A stretch of DNA of 64,000 bases from Deinococcus apachensis DSM 19763 (GCF_000381345.1 NZ_KB906402.1:145981-209980), one strand, 5' to 3'; counted from the first letter of the stretch, positions 35,921 through 45,885 are shown. A program made the numbers and translations. The notes: generated by a model not told the origin, from the sequence alone.

Positions 35921-36823
35921 TCAGCGAACAGGGTCCGAAGGGAAGCCCAAGCGGCTGACCAGCTCGGCGGGAGTCACTCCGGACAGGTCCTGCCCGCGCC
36001 AGGCATCGGGCACGTTGGGGCGCCCGAAGCGCACGAAGTCCACCCGCCCGATCAGGTCCGGCTGGCCGTCCGGGACCAGGCTGCCGTTCGCCTGCCTGGG
36101 GTCGTACTCTCCCCGGCGCAGGTACCGCTGGATCGTGTCGTAGTCGGTGTAGGCGTTGAGGCCGACCTGGAGGGTGGCGGGCAGGTCCGGGCGGAAGTAG
36201 GCCTTGTGCAGGGTCCAGCGCCCTCCATCCAGGCGGTGCAGCAGGACGAACGACGCGCCGACGCGCGCGAGCCGCAGTTCCACCCAGCCCGTGCGCGCCG
36301 GGGTGAGTTCCAGGGTGGAGGCGCTGTTCACCGTCGTCTTGGCCTCGAACTGGGGCACGCCGCCGTTCCCGGTGCCCACGGTCAGGAAGACCCAGTTCTC
36401 GCGCCCGGCCGTCCAGGTGGCCGCCGTATCCATTCGGGGGGCACGGGCCATCAGGCCAAGCAGGGAGAAGGCCCGCTGCGGCACGGCACCCCCGCGCCCC
36501 GTCACCCTCACCCGCGCCGTCACCACGAAGTCCCCGGAGACCGTCTTGAACAGGTAGGGCGCCTGCCAGTCCCCGTACCACTCGCTCGTCTGCGGCTCAA
36601 TGTGCAGCTCCCCGGGAAAAGCCGCGTTCACGTCCAGCGCCCGCCACTTGCCCGGCCAGCCCTCCACCTCGTCCGCGCGCTGCCACGAGCGCAGGGTGCC
36701 CGCATCCGAGAACTCGTCACTGAGCGGCGCGAGGTCATCTGCGGCGAGCGCGTGCCCGGGCAGGGCCAGAAGCAGGGTGAGCGTGGCGAGGATGGCGGTG
36801 GTTCGGTGGCGGGAGTTGGGCAT
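35921..36823 (-). CDS. Exported beta-sandwich (concanavalin-like) protein, 300 aa
   Basis: The signal peptide (PNSRHRTTAILATLTLLLAL, cleavage near ALAADD) is followed by a lectin/glucanase-like jelly roll. DEFSDAGTLRSWQRADEVEG, PYLFKTVSGDFVVTARVRV and AFSLLGLMAR, then HRLDGGRWTLHKAYF, match the DUF1349-like pattern of exported sugar-binding or glycosidase-associated sandwiches. No catalytic residues could be identified. ATG 36823 follows the first of the conserved inverted-box promoters. It is divergent from the membrane protein at 37012, which shares the same regulatory region. Function unknown. Confidence 0.75.
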   Translation of the reverse strand: MPNSRHRTTAILATLTLLLALPGHALAADDLAPLSDEFSDAGTLRSWQRADEVEGWPGKWRALDVNAAFPGELHIEPQTSEWYGDWQAPYLFKTVSGDFVVTARVRVTGRGGAVPQRAFSLLGLMARAPRMDTAATWTAGRENWVFLTVGTGNGGVPQFEAKTTVNSASTLELTPARTGWVELRLARVGASFVLLHRLDGGRWTLHKAYFRPDLPATLQVGLNAYTDYDTIQRYLRRGEYDPRQANGSLVPDGQPDLIGRVDFVRFGRPNVPDAWRGQDLSGVTPAELVSRLGFPSDPVR

Positions 36824-36867
36824 GGGGGGCTCCTCTCGGGGCGGGAATGGCCGTCCGGTACGCTCCG

Positions 36868-36975
36868 AGCCTACCTGGCCCTCCGCAGCCCGCACATCGT
36901 CAGGTTCAACCTGCCCTCTCCCGGCCCGCGCGGTTGAACCGAACGATGTGCCGGGAAAATGGTCCCGCCTACGCT
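36868..36975. promoter_or_regulatory. Divergent promoter with two inverted boxes (copy 1)
   Basis: Left box CACATCGTCAGGTTCAACC (36893-36911) and right box GGTTGAACCGAACGATGTG (36932-36950) form an inverted pair with 20 bases between. Each box, read toward its gene, starts 38 bases before a -10 element: TAGGCT at 36873-36868 for the minus-strand gene and TACGCT at 36970-36975 for the plus-strand gene. No good -35 element is present, which fits an activator-dependent promoter. Confidence 0.8.
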
Positions 36976-37011
36976 GCTCCCAGCGGTCCTAGGGGCCGCA
37001 GGAGGAAAAAG

Positions 37012-37877
37012 ATGACTCTATTGACCGACCGTTCGCCAGGCACCCCGGCCCGCACGCACGCCCGCTGGCGCACCGTCCTCTACACGGTCGCGGCGCTCCT
37101 CACCTTCGCGGCCATGCAGCTTTTCACGGGCTCGTTCACCGTGGCGCTCGAACCGTTCGGCGTCAAGCTCGGGCCGTTCGAGCCGGACGTGCCCCACTTC
37201 ATCGACGCCTGGTATCAGGGACAGTGGGCGGTGCTGTCGGCCATCCTGCCCTGCGGCGCGCTCCTCGCCTCGCTGCGGCGCCCGGCGGGGCGGCCCCTGC
37301 TCGTCCAGTTCTTCGCCCTGGTGATGGGGCTGGTCAGCCTCACCTTCGTGGTCGTGCCCAACCCGGGGGCAATCCCGGCTCCGGGCTGGAGTTGCTGGTT
37401 GCCGGGGGCCTCCCGCTGGCGCTCGTCCTGGGCACCTACCCCGCCCGCCGCGCGCTGCTGCGCCCACCTGCTCTCACGAACGTCAGCCTCCCCCTCGTGG
37501 TCGCCAGTGTCTGGCTGGCGCTGGCCCTGCTCCCGGTGAGCCTGCACGAGGCGCATCTCCAGGCCACCACCCACGACTACCTCGCGCAGCACCACACGCA
37601 CGCCAGCGCCGTGACGCTCGCGCTGCTCCTGACCCTGGGCGGGCTGCTGAGCGCGACTCGGGCGCCCGGAGCCCGGGTAGTCGGCACGCTGGTCGGCCTC
37701 TCGCTCGTGTATCTCGGCGTCTGCGCCTTTGCCACCGTCGAGCGAGCGGGCAGTTGGGGGGTGACGGGCGGCGGGCTGGCCCTGCTGGGTGGTCTGGCCT
37801 TTCTGGCGGTTCTCGGGTGGGAGGCCCGGGGAAACGGTGCGGATGACCCGCGGGTTCGCCCGGCCACGCAACCCTGA
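37012..37877 (+). CDS. Integral membrane protein with apparent frameshift, 288 aa if repaired
   Basis: Starts at ATG 37012 (MTLLTDRSPGTPARTHARWR) with GGAGGAAAAAG before it. About eight membrane helices are expected. After VVVPNPGA the frame turns to non-membrane sequence. Adding one G to the G run at 37365-37369 restores NPGGNPGSGLELLVAGGLPL and keeps the frame open to 37877. The repaired length is a whole number of codons. The conserved membrane pattern on both sides makes a sequencing error or recent deletion likely. Function unknown. Its promoter shares the inverted boxes with the divergent exported protein gene. Confidence 0.7.
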
Positions 37878-37897
37878 AGCGTCCAGGCGGCATTTGG

Positions 37898-37927
37898 GGT
37901 GGGCGGCCGGGAGATGGGCCGCCCACC
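37898..37927. terminator. Hairpin between convergent genes
   Basis: Perfect 11-base arms GGTGGGCGGCC and GGCCGCCCACC with an eight-base loop lie exactly between the end of the membrane protein gene and the end of the LAL regulator gene. It is probably a bidirectional terminator, although there is no T run. Confidence 0.65.
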
Positions 37928-40219
37928 TCACGTCCCGGACCCACCCCCCGTTTCGCGCCGTTCCAGGGCCAGCCGGGCCGCCATGACCCGGGTCGTCACC
38001 CCGAGCTTGGAGAAGAGGGTCCGCACGTGGGCGTTCACGGTGGGCACGCTCACCTCCAGGTGGCGGGCGATCCCCGCGTTCGTCAGACCGTCGGCGATCA
38101 GGTCGAGCACCTCGGCCTCGCGGGGGGTGAGGTCGGGGTGGGGGGCGGCGGCTGGCCAGGGCTCCTGGTGAGCAGGCTCCGGGGAGAGGGCCGCCTCGGG
38201 CGTCAGACCCCGACCAGCCTGCCAGGCGGGATCGAATCGTGCCCCGGCCCCCCGCCGCGCCTCCTCCTGGAAGGGGACGTACAGGGTGCGCTCGGTGGGC
38301 GTGAGGGCGACCTCCTGGGCCTCCCGCCAGTGCTCGGCGGTGCCCCAGAGGGAGGCGGCACGCTCGGGCTGCTCCCGGACTGCTTCCAGCGCCGCGAAGC
38401 CCTCCAACACGTAGGCCACGCTGCCCGGGTCACGGCCCTCCCGGGCGAGGGCCCAGGCCTCCTCCAGTCCGCGCCGGGCCGCGTCCTCGTCGCCCAGCCG
38501 CAGCTCGGCGAGCGCGAGGCTGTGCAGGGCGAACACGAGGTAGCTGCGGTCCCGGTGCTCACGGAAGAGGGAGACGGCCTGCAACAGAAAGGCCCGGGCC
38601 TCCTCCCAGCGGCCCCGCAGCGCCGCCAGCCGCCCCTGCCCGAGCCGCACGTAGCCCACACCCCAGCGGTCCCCGACGCTCGCGTAGGCCCGCTCGGCCT
38701 CCCCGAAGCTCGGCGCGGCCTCCTCCAGGTTGCCCGCGTACATCGCCATCGTGGCCTGCGCGGAGAGGTAGTGGGCCAGGCCCAGCCGGTCCCCCTCGGC
38801 CTGCATCAGTGGGAAGCCCTCCCCCGCGCAGCGGGCGGCGAGCTCGAAGTCGCCCTGCAGGTAGGCCATGCCGCCCAGCGCGAAGAGGGCCCGCGCCCGC
38901 AGGGTGCCGTCCGCCAGCCCCAAGCGCAGCGCCTCCTCGACGGCCCGGCGGCCCTCGGCGTGGTGCCCGTTCTGCCACCAGAAGTACCACACGCCCCAGG
39001 CGATCCGCGCCACGAGGTCCGGCTGGCCGGAAGCGAGGGCGCGGCGCACGGCGGAGCGCAGGTTGTCCGCGTCCTGTTCGAGCCGCTCGGCCCACAGCCG
39101 CTGGTCCCCACCGCGCAGGGGCGCCTCGGCGCTCTCGGCGAGCGCGAGGAAAAAGGCGGTGTGCCGCGCCTCGGCTTCCTCCCGTTCCCCGCGCTCCTCC
39201 AGCCGCTCCAGCGCGTACTCGCGCACCGTCTCCAGCAGGGTGAAGCGCGGGGTGAAAGCCGTTCCGGGCACCGCCAGGGCGAGGTGCTGCTCGACGAGGA
39301 CGGAGAGGGGGTCGAGCAGGTCGGATCGGCCCGTGACCGCCCCCGCCGCCTCCAGCGTGAAGCCGCCCGCGAACACGCCGAGATGGGCGAGGACCGCCTG
39401 CTCCTCCCCCCCCAGCAGCCCGTAGCTCCAGTCGAGGGTGGCCCGCAGGGTGCGCTGGCGGGCAGGCAGGTCGCGCGGGCCGCCCTGCAGGAGGGGCAGC
39501 GCCCGGTCCAGGTGGGCGAGCATGGCGGCGGGGGGCAGCACCCTCGCCCGCGTGGCGGCGAGTTCGATGGCGAGGGGGAGACCATCCAGGCGCCGCACGA
39601 TCTGCGCGACGCTCCCCACGGTCTCGCCTGACGGGGTGAGCGCCGCCCCGCGCGCCCGCGCCCGGGCGAGAAACAGCTCCACGGCGGGCGAGGCGGCCTG
39701 CTCCTCCGGGGGCCGCCGAGGTTCGGGCAGGGCGAGCGGCGGCACCGGGTACTCCTGCTCGCCCGAGAGGCGCAGGGGCGCGCGGCTGGTCGCCAGCACC
39801 CGCAGCCCGGGCACGCTGGACAGCAGCTCAGCCACGACGGGCGCGGCACCGGGCAGATGTTCGAGGTTGTCGAGGATCAGCAGGGGGGGACGGGCGACCA
39901 GGGCCTGTCGCAGGGCGTCCAGCGGCGCGCTTTCGCCAGGGTCGAGGCCCAGGGCGCGCAGCGTGGCGGGCAGGAGGAGGTCGGCACTCGGCAGCGCGGC
40001 CAGGGGCACGAAGACCGCCTCCTCCCCGACAGCGGCGAGGTGCCGCGCAACTTCCAAGCTCAGGCGGGTCTTGCCCACACCGCCCGGCCCGGTCAGGGTG
40101 ACGAGCGGGACTTCGGGCCGGGCGAGCAGAGTCAGAAGGTCGGCAACCTGAGCACCCCGGCCGATCAGCGGAGTGGGCGGCTGCGGCAGACTTGCGGCGT
40201 GACGCGGCGGGTGGGTCAT
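37928..40219 (-). CDS. LAL-type LuxR regulator 1, 763 aa
   Basis: A large ATP-binding LuxR (LAL/MalT-like) regulator. N-terminal STAND ATPase: Walker A GPGGVGKT (44-51), Walker B-like [12 protein letters not shown] (about 108-120), and sensor [15 protein letters not shown]. The middle (about 360-660) is a helical repeat region of TPR type, with [20 protein letters not shown] and similar units. The C-terminal 65 residues are the Lux[24 protein letters not shown] then [20 protein letters not shown]. Such proteins bind an inducer through the repeats and activate transcription with ATP. It is one of a tandem pair and a strong candidate regulator of the inverted-box promoters. Confidence 0.92.
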   Translation of the reverse strand: MTHPPRHAASLPQPPTPLIGRGAQVADLLTLLARPEVPLVTLTGPGGVGKTRLSLEVARHLAAVGEEAVFVPLAALPSADLLLPATLRALGLDPGESAPLDALRQALVARPPLLILDNLEHLPGAAPVVAELLSSVPGLRVLATSRAPLRLSGEQEYPVPPLALPEPRRPPEEQAASPAVELFLARARARGAALTPSGETVGSVAQIVRRLDGLPLAIELAATRARVLPPAAMLAHLDRALPLLQGGPRDLPARQRTLRATLDWSYGLLGGEEQAVLAHLGVFAGGFTLEAAGAVTGRSDLLDPLSVLVEQHLALAVPGTAFTPRFTLLETVREYALERLEERGEREEAEARHTAFFLALAESAEAPLRGGDQRLWAERLEQDADNLRSAVRRALASGQPDLVARIAWGVWYFWWQNGHHAEGRRAVEEALRLGLADGTLRARALFALGGMAYLQGDFELAARCAGEGFPLMQAEGDRLGLAHYLSAQATMAMYAGNLEEAAPSFGEAERAYASVGDRWGVGYVRLGQGRLAALRGRWEEARAFLLQAVSLFREHRDRSYLVFALHSLALAELRLGDEDAARRGLEEAWALAREGRDPGSVAYVLEGFAALEAVREQPERAASLWGTAEHWREAQEVALTPTERTLYVPFQEEARRGAGARFDPAWQAGRGLTPEAALSPEPAHQEPWPAAAPHPDLTPREAEVLDLIADGLTNAGIARHLEVSVPTVNAHVRTLFSKLGVTTRVMAARLALERRETGGGSGT

Positions 40220-40254
40220 GTGGGGGGCTCCGGCTCCAGCCTACTCCCGGCGGG

Positions 40255-42603
40255 TCAGCCCGGTCCAACCAGCCCGCGCTCGACGGCAACGCGGGCGGCC
40301 AGGACCCGGCTGCCCACGCCCAGCTTGGAGAAGATGGTGCGGAGGTGGGCGTTCACGGTCGGCAGGCTGATCCCCAGCGCCCGGGCGATCCCCGCGTTGG
40401 TGTCCCCCAGCGCGACCCGCGCCAGCACCTCCGTCTCGCGGGGGGTCAGGTCGGTGAGGCCCGGCTCGGAGCGGGGGGCTTTGGGAGCGGAAACGGTCAC
40501 GGCCCTCCCCTCCAGGCGGGCGAGGCCCTGGCGGGCTTCCGCCAGCATGTAGGGGGCGCCGCCCGGGCCCAGCTCGTCGAGCATCCGGCAGTAGAGGGCG
40601 GCGGCCCGGGCCGTTTCGCCCCGGCGCTCGGCGAGGCGGGCCTGGGTCTCGAACAGTCCGGCCAGCAGGTGAGGGGACTGGAGGTCGAGGATGTGGGTCT
40701 GCGCCCGCGCGAGGTACGCCTCGGCCTCGGCCTCCCGCCCGGTCGCCAGCGCCCACTCTGCCAGCGCGTGCTGCACCGACTGCCACAGCGAGGGGAGCGC
40801 CAGCCCCGCGAGGCGGCCCTGGGCTTCCTCCAGGGGGGCACGAGCCTCCTCCGGCCGGCCCAGACGGATGAGCAGCCAAGCCGAGTACACCAGCGCTCTC
40901 ACGGAGGCGCGGGGGTCGGGGTGATTCCAGGCCTCTGCCTGAATGCCCTTCAGCAAGGTCAGGGCCTCGGCGTAACGGCCCAGGGTGTCGAGGTGCGCCG
41001 CGAGTTGAACGGTACCGGACAGCCAGCGGCCCACCTCACCCAACGCCCGGAACCGGGCGAGGGCGTCGCGCATCAGCGCCTCGGCCTCGTCGGGCGTTCC
41101 GCCGCCCATTCGCGCCACCTCGGCAATCCTGAAGAGGCCATCGGCTTCCGCCACGGGGTCCGCCGCACGCCGGGCGAGCGTCAGGGCCCGCTCGTACAGG
41201 TGCCGGGCGGCCACGAACTCGCTCTGGCGTGCGGCGAAGAGGCCGACAGCGATGCACAACTGGGCCACCGCGCGCTCGTCCTTCTCGGGCACCCGCGCCA
41301 GCAGCGACTCGGCCCATAACCGCCCCTCGGTAACCAGGCCGCTGCCGCCCATCGTCCAGAAGGTGAGCAGGCCCTGTTCGAGCCGGAGGGCCAGGTCCAG
41401 CGCCCCCGCGGAGAGCGCCCAGTTCATCGCCGAACGCAGGTGCGGGTAGGCGACCTGCACCCAGGCGAAATACGCCCGGGTCGCTTCGCCAGACGCGAAC
41501 AGGTCCTCCAGCCGGGCGAGGTAGTACTGGGCGTGCGCTTCCCGCGCGGCGTCCAGCGCCCCTTCTGTCGTCAGCTTCTCCAGCGCGTACTCGCGCACGG
41601 GTTCGAGCAGGGCCAGCCCGCCGCCCTCGGGCTCGGGGCGCACCACCCAACTGTGCTCGACCAGGGCTGCGAGCGCGTCGAGGCGACCCACCTCCCCCAA
41701 CGCGCCCTCCACCTCATCCGGGGTGAAGGTCCCGGGAAACACCGCCAGCCGCGCGAGCAGCGCCCGTTCGCCCCCGTTCAGCAGGGCGTAACTCCAATCC
41801 AGGGTGGCGCGCAGGGTCTGCTGCCGGGCCGGGAGATCGCGCGCCCCCCGGGTCAGCACCCCCAGCGGCGCGTCCAGGGCGCTCCTGAGGGCGGGGAGTG
41901 GAAACAGCCGGGTGCGGGCGGCGGCGAGTTCGATGCTCAGCGGCCAGCCTCCCAGCCGGGTCACGATGTCGGCGACCACCCCCAGCGCCTCCGCGTCCCA
42001 GACCCGGCCCGGCTGCACCTCCGAGGCGCGCGCCACGAAGAGGGCCACCGAGGGCACGGCGAGGAGGGCCTGCGGGGAGAGGCGGTCGGGGGGCCCGGGC
42101 AGCGCGAGCGGGCCGAGCGGCACCTCGTACTCGCCGGTGAGTTGCAGCGGCGCGCGGCTGGTGGTCAGGACCCGGACGCCGGGGGCCTCCACGAGCAGTT
42201 CGGCCACGAAGCTCGCCGCGTCGAGCACGTGTTCCAGGTTGTCCAGCACGAGCAGCAGCCGGGCGCCCCGCAACGCCGCGAAGACGGCCTCGGCAGCGGC
42301 CTGTTCCCCACTCACGCCCAGGGCGGTGGCGACGGCCTGGGGCACCAGCTCGGCGTCGGTGACGGCGGCCAGCGACACCAGCCGCACCCCGTCGGGAAAG
42401 GCTCCCCCGAGGTCCTGCGCGAGGCGGGTCGCCAGGCGGGTCTTGCCGATCCCGCCCATTCCGGTGATCGTCACCAGGCTGACGTCGCCGCGGCGCAGCA
42501 GCTCGGCGCAGGCGGCGAGTTCACGCTCCCGGCCCAGCAGCTCGCCGGGTGAAGGGTCCAGCCTCGGAGCTCGCGCGGCTTCCCCCGCTTCTTCCCCCCT
42601 CAT
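40255..42603 (-). CDS. LAL-type LuxR regulator 2, 782 aa
   Basis: A paralogue of the regulator at 37928, separated by 35 bases. The Walker A is GMGGIGKT (48-55), followed by LLLVLDNLEHVLD and VRVLTTSRAPLQLTGEYEVP. It has a shorter TPR-like middle (GLFAARQSEFVAARHLYERA) and a C-terminal HTH, TDLTPRETEVLARVALGDTN and IARALGISLPTVNAHLRTIF. I chose ATG 42603 (MRGEEAGEAARAP). An in-frame GTG/ATG extension to 42648 exists. The two regulators may heterodimerise or respond to different ligands. Neither has a membrane segment. Confidence 0.92.
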   Translation of the reverse strand: MRGEEAGEAARAPRLDPSPGELLGRERELAACAELLRRGDVSLVTITGMGGIGKTRLATRLAQDLGGAFPDGVRLVSLAAVTDAELVPQAVATALGVSGEQAAAEAVFAALRGARLLLVLDNLEHVLDAASFVAELLVEAPGVRVLTTSRAPLQLTGEYEVPLGPLALPGPPDRLSPQALLAVPSVALFVARASEVQPGRVWDAEALGVVADIVTRLGGWPLSIELAAARTRLFPLPALRSALDAPLGVLTRGARDLPARQQTLRATLDWSYALLNGGERALLARLAVFPGTFTPDEVEGALGEVGRLDALAALVEHSWVVRPEPEGGGLALLEPVREYALEKLTTEGALDAAREAHAQYYLARLEDLFASGEATRAYFAWVQVAYPHLRSAMNWALSAGALDLALRLEQGLLTFWTMGGSGLVTEGRLWAESLLARVPEKDERAVAQLCIAVGLFAARQSEFVAARHLYERALTLARRAADPVAEADGLFRIAEVARMGGGTPDEAEALMRDALARFRALGEVGRWLSGTVQLAAHLDTLGRYAEALTLLKGIQAEAWNHPDPRASVRALVYSAWLLIRLGRPEEARAPLEEAQGRLAGLALPSLWQSVQHALAEWALATGREAEAEAYLARAQTHILDLQSPHLLAGLFETQARLAERRGETARAAALYCRMLDELGPGGAPYMLAEARQGLARLEGRAVTVSAPKAPRSEPGLTDLTPRETEVLARVALGDTNAGIARALGISLPTVNAHLRTIFSKLGVGSRVLAARVAVERGLVGPG

Positions 42604-42666
42604 GGACGGTGTGACTCCCCGCTGGCAGGTCGCATGGCTGCCCCTCATGATACGGCGGCGTGGGGC

Positions 42667-43137
42667 TCAGGCGGTTTCGTGGGTCACCCCGTAGGCCCGC
42701 TCCAGCGCCTCCAGCAGGCCGGGCGGCTCGGGCGGCCAGCCCCGCGAGCGCGAGCGCAGCCCCGCCAGGGCCTCGAAGTAGCGGTGCAGCCCGCCGGGCC
42801 GGGCGAGGAGCAGGACATGCGCCTCCGCACCCGACGAATTCTCCAGCGAGTGGGCAAGTCCGGGTGGCACGGCGACCGACGTTTCCGGTCCGGCCAAGGT
42901 GACGCGTTCCCCACAGGTGAACGTCACCTCGCCCAAGACCACGAAGTACGTCAGGTGGGTAAGGTGAAAGGCCGTGGGTGCCCACTCGTGGAAGCGAGGG
43001 GGGAGCAGCAGTTCCAGGGTATTGCCCTCGCCGTCGGTGCCCTCCAAGTAGGCGAGGCGCAGGCCGCCCAGGGTCAGCACCCGCCGCTCCCCGGCGCGGG
43101 TGACGCGGGCGGGCAGGGTGAAGGATTGATCGTCCAT
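42667..43137 (-). CDS. Cupin-domain protein, 156 aa
   Basis: A single cupin barrel in the middle: PTAFHLTHLTYFVVLGEVTF, then ETSVAVPPGLAHSLENSSGA. The first cupin box lacks most of the usual His residues but keeps some (FHLTHL), so metal binding is uncertain. The C-terminal part (about 110-156) is helical with Arg-rich turns. It is encoded six bases upstream of the very large lipoprotein's stop, in the same direction, and ends close to the LAL regulator 2 start. It might be a ligand-binding partner of that regulator or of the lipoprotein. This is inference. Confidence 0.65.
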   Translation of the reverse strand: MDDQSFTLPARVTRAGERRVLTLGGLRLAYLEGTDGEGNTLELLLPPRFHEWAPTAFHLTHLTYFVVLGEVTFTCGERVTLAGPETSVAVPPGLAHSLENSSGAEAHVLLLARPGGLHRYFEALAGLRSRSRGWPPEPPGLLEALERAYGVTHETA

Positions 43138-43143
43138 GCCGCT

Positions 43144-45831
43144 TCACCGGTGCAGGAGCATCAGGTTGTAGGTAATGAGGTCCTGGGTGTCGCTGCCGTC
43201 CTCGGGACCCTTGGCCGTGCCCGAGAGGGAGTCCAGGTCCGCGCTCCCCGGCACCTCCGCGTAGAGGCCCAGCCCCTCGGACTGCCAGGTGGGGCCCTCG
43301 GTGGTCACGGTGTCGACGTTCTGCTGCGGCTCGCAATCGTAGTTCGAGACGTTGGTCAGGGTACGGGTGTACTGGGTGAAGATGGTCGGGCCGCCGTAGT
43401 TGATGACCCACTTGCCGTCCTGGAAGCTGACGCCGCCCCCCGCGCTCTCGTGGGACTCCCCCGCCTCCGTGCTCTTGTCGGTCTGGCGGATGCTGTAGCT
43501 CCCCTGGCAGAGGATGTCCCCCTTCCAGTCGCGCGCCTCGTCCGGCCCGGTGACGAGCCGCACCCATTCGTGCCGCAGGTCGTACGAGGCGGAGGTGAGG
43601 TTGTTGTGCGCGCCCCGCCCGGCGAGGATGTCCACCATCTCCGCCGCCGGGGGCGTGGTGAGGTCGATGCTGAGTTCCGCGTCCTTCTGGACCGTGTCGG
43701 TCACATTGGGCACGGGCGTGGTCTGCGCGTTCTTGTGCACCGAACGCTTCAGGGTGCCCTGCCAACCGCAGGTCGGGGCGAGGGAGGCGTGGTTGTCGTC
43801 CACCCCCAGCAACTGCGCCTTGCGAATGGTGCCGAACAGTTTCCGCAGCGACGGGAGGTCGGGCAGCACGCACGGCACGGTCTCCTCCCGCAGGCAGGAC
43901 CCCACCGAGCCGCGAACCGCGTCCATCACGGCGCCCTTCTGGGCCTCGAAGCCGCCCAGGCCGACGAGCTCCACCTGACGCACCCACACCAGCAGCGAGG
44001 GGATCAGCGCCTCGCCCACGGTGCAGTTCCCCGCTACCTCGCCGAGGTAGGGCGCCACGTCCTCGTCGTACATCTGCTCCATCAGGGCCGAGAGCTTGTC
44101 CCAGAGTTGCGGGTCGCCCGGCTGGCCGTCCAGAATCCGCCGCCGCTGCGCGTTGAGCAGGTCGTTGATCTGCGAGGTCACGGCCTCGGTCCCGTACCTC
44201 ACGGCCCGCGCGGCGAGGTCGGCCCGCTCGGCGTCCGAGCCGCCCGCCACCCCGTAGCCGCTGAAGTGCAGCAGCTTCAGGGCGTAGCTGCTCGGGGTAC
44301 TGTCCGGCCCCAGCGCGGGAATGCCGGGACTGGTCCCGGACCCCTCGAAGGAGAAGGGCGAGACGGCCCCCGCCGCGAGCGGGTGGGCGGGCGTGATCGT
44401 CAGCGTGGCGGGCTGATAAAGCTTCAGGCCGTCGGGTTCGAGCTTCACCGCCCCGGCGAGGGGCCCCGAGAGGGGGAGCCCCCCGACCCCTGAGAGGGGT
44501 GTCATGGTGATCTGGGTGTCCTCGGCCAGGGCATCCGGCGGAAAGGTCAGGCGGTACAGGGTGCCGTCCGCCCCCGTGGTGGTGAGGGTGCCCCCGTCCT
44601 TGGCCGAGATCATGTCCCCCGTTGAGGCGCTGTAGTCCGGGGTGGGGATCACGTTGCCGCCGTTTCCACCTCCGCCCCCGTCACCACCGCCCACGGTCAC
44701 GCTGATCTCGCGCCGGGTCTCGTTGCCGCTCGTGTCGGTGGCGATCACCGTGACCGCGTGGGGGCCCACCGCCGCGTTCGCCCACGAGAGGCGCCACCGG
44801 TTCGTGACCTTCCCGTCGCCGTCCAGGTCGAAGGTGACCTTCGGGACTCCGGCGCTGTCCTCCGTGCTGCCGATCAGGACCGGGCCGTCGAACACCTCCA
44901 GTTTTTTCAGACCCACGTTGTCTCCACCCGTGCCCGTCAGGAGGATAGGCTGGCCCGCCGTGACCTGCGGGGTGTCCACCGCGAGGTCGGGGGCGCGGAG
45001 GTCCACCCCTATGCCCGTCCCCGACAGGAACGGCAGGGTGAAGGTGGGCCCGAAGGTCTTGGGCTGCGCCGTCTCCGCATCCCTGGCCGTAAGGCCGTCC
45101 AAGGCGGCCTTCAGGGTGAAGTTCGCGGCTGAAGGTGAGGCCGCCACCCCCACCCGGGCCCCCAGGTTGCTCGATGCCTGGACACTACCCGCAGCGGCAT
45201 CCAGCGTGTACGTCGCCTTGAAGTCCGAGAGCGGCACCGCAAACCGGGTTCCATTCACGCCCGGCGTGCGGACGGTGAGCAGCACGTCGAAGGTCTGCCC
45301 GGGCACGGCGGCATTCATGGGAAGGGCGCTCGTGAGCGTCACGTCGTCCGTGAGGGTCTGCACCTTGAGGTTGACCGTGGTTCCCGCCGCGACGTCCTGG
45401 TGTTCCAGCCGCCCGAAGGCGAGCAGGGTACCGTTCTCCGCCTCGCTCAGTCCCGACGACTGGAAGGTGTACGTCCCGGGCGTCAGGCTCACCGAGGTGC
45501 TGGATGCACTTGGCGTCAGGTCCAGGTGGTCCACGCCGCCCTGCGGATCGGCCTGGTGCTGGGCGTTGAACTTGACGGGGGTGCCGTCCCCGGTGAACAC
45601 CCGAACGCGGACCCCCCCCACCGGAGTGTTCCCGTCACTGCCCATGGGCACGGCCTGGGAGCGCAGACCGGCGGCCTGGACCGGGGCGGGCAGCGGGGCT
45701 TTCAGGGTGAGGGTGACCAGGCCTTCCTTCCCGGGCGTGGGGGCCGTTCCTCCCCCGCAGCCCGCGAGGAGGGCGGGTCCGGCGAGGGCCAGGGTCAGGA
45801 GCAGCGTGCGGGTGTCGGGGCGCGTCTTCAT
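43144..45831 (-). CDS. Very large surface lipoprotein, 895 aa
   Basis: The signal peptide ends in a lipobox LAGC at Cys 25 (TLALAGPALLAGCGGG). The middle contains an Ig-like/FN3-like region (LRAPDLAVDTPQVTAGQPIL and AVTVIATDTSGNETRREISV), a Gly-rich linker, then a ZU5-like fold (AKDGGTLTTTGADGTLYRLT). The C-terminal 350 residues have several Cys pairs (SVGSCLREETVPCVLPDL), a Trp/Asp-rich region and no known enzyme motif. The gene is preceded by the second copy of the inverted-box promoter. It is probably an anchored surface or periplasmic protein. Start ATG 45831. Function unknown. Confidence 0.75.
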   Translation of the reverse strand: MKTRPDTRTLLLTLALAGPALLAGCGGGTAPTPGKEGLVTLTLKAPLPAPVQAAGLRSQAVPMGSDGNTPVGGVRVRVFTGDGTPVKFNAQHQADPQGGVDHLDLTPSASSTSVSLTPGTYTFQSSGLSEAENGTLLAFGRLEHQDVAAGTTVNLKVQTLTDDVTLTSALPMNAAVPGQTFDVLLTVRTPGVNGTRFAVPLSDFKATYTLDAAAGSVQASSNLGARVGVAASPSAANFTLKAALDGLTARDAETAQPKTFGPTFTLPFLSGTGIGVDLRAPDLAVDTPQVTAGQPILLTGTGGDNVGLKKLEVFDGPVLIGSTEDSAGVPKVTFDLDGDGKVTNRWRLSWANAAVGPHAVTVIATDTSGNETRREISVTVGGGDGGGGGNGGNVIPTPDYSASTGDMISAKDGGTLTTTGADGTLYRLTFPPDALAEDTQITMTPLSGVGGLPLSGPLAGAVKLEPDGLKLYQPATLTITPAHPLAAGAVSPFSFEGSGTSPGIPALGPDSTPSSYALKLLHFSGYGVAGGSDAERADLAARAVRYGTEAVTSQINDLLNAQRRRILDGQPGDPQLWDKLSALMEQMYDEDVAPYLGEVAGNCTVGEALIPSLLVWVRQVELVGLGGFEAQKGAVMDAVRGSVGSCLREETVPCVLPDLPSLRKLFGTIRKAQLLGVDDNHASLAPTCGWQGTLKRSVHKNAQTTPVPNVTDTVQKDAELSIDLTTPPAAEMVDILAGRGAHNNLTSASYDLRHEWVRLVTGPDEARDWKGDILCQGSYSIRQTDKSTEAGESHESAGGGVSFQDGKWVINYGGPTIFTQYTRTLTNVSNYDCEPQQNVDTVTTEGPTWQSEGLGLYAEVPGSADLDSLSGTAKGPEDGSDTQDLITYNLMLLHR

Positions 45832-45885
45832 GGGGACCTCCGGCGGAGCGGTGAGCGTGTCAGGTGCTCCGGTGAGGCCCACGGT

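Noticed and set aside
35706..36581. A 291-residue minus-strand frame over the jelly-roll gene
   Set aside because: It overlaps the real gene in another frame and has an Arg/Gly/Pro-rich composition.
42634..44493. A 619-residue plus-strand frame opposite the large lipoprotein gene
   Set aside because: Shadow of the real minus-strand gene, which has a signal peptide and domains.
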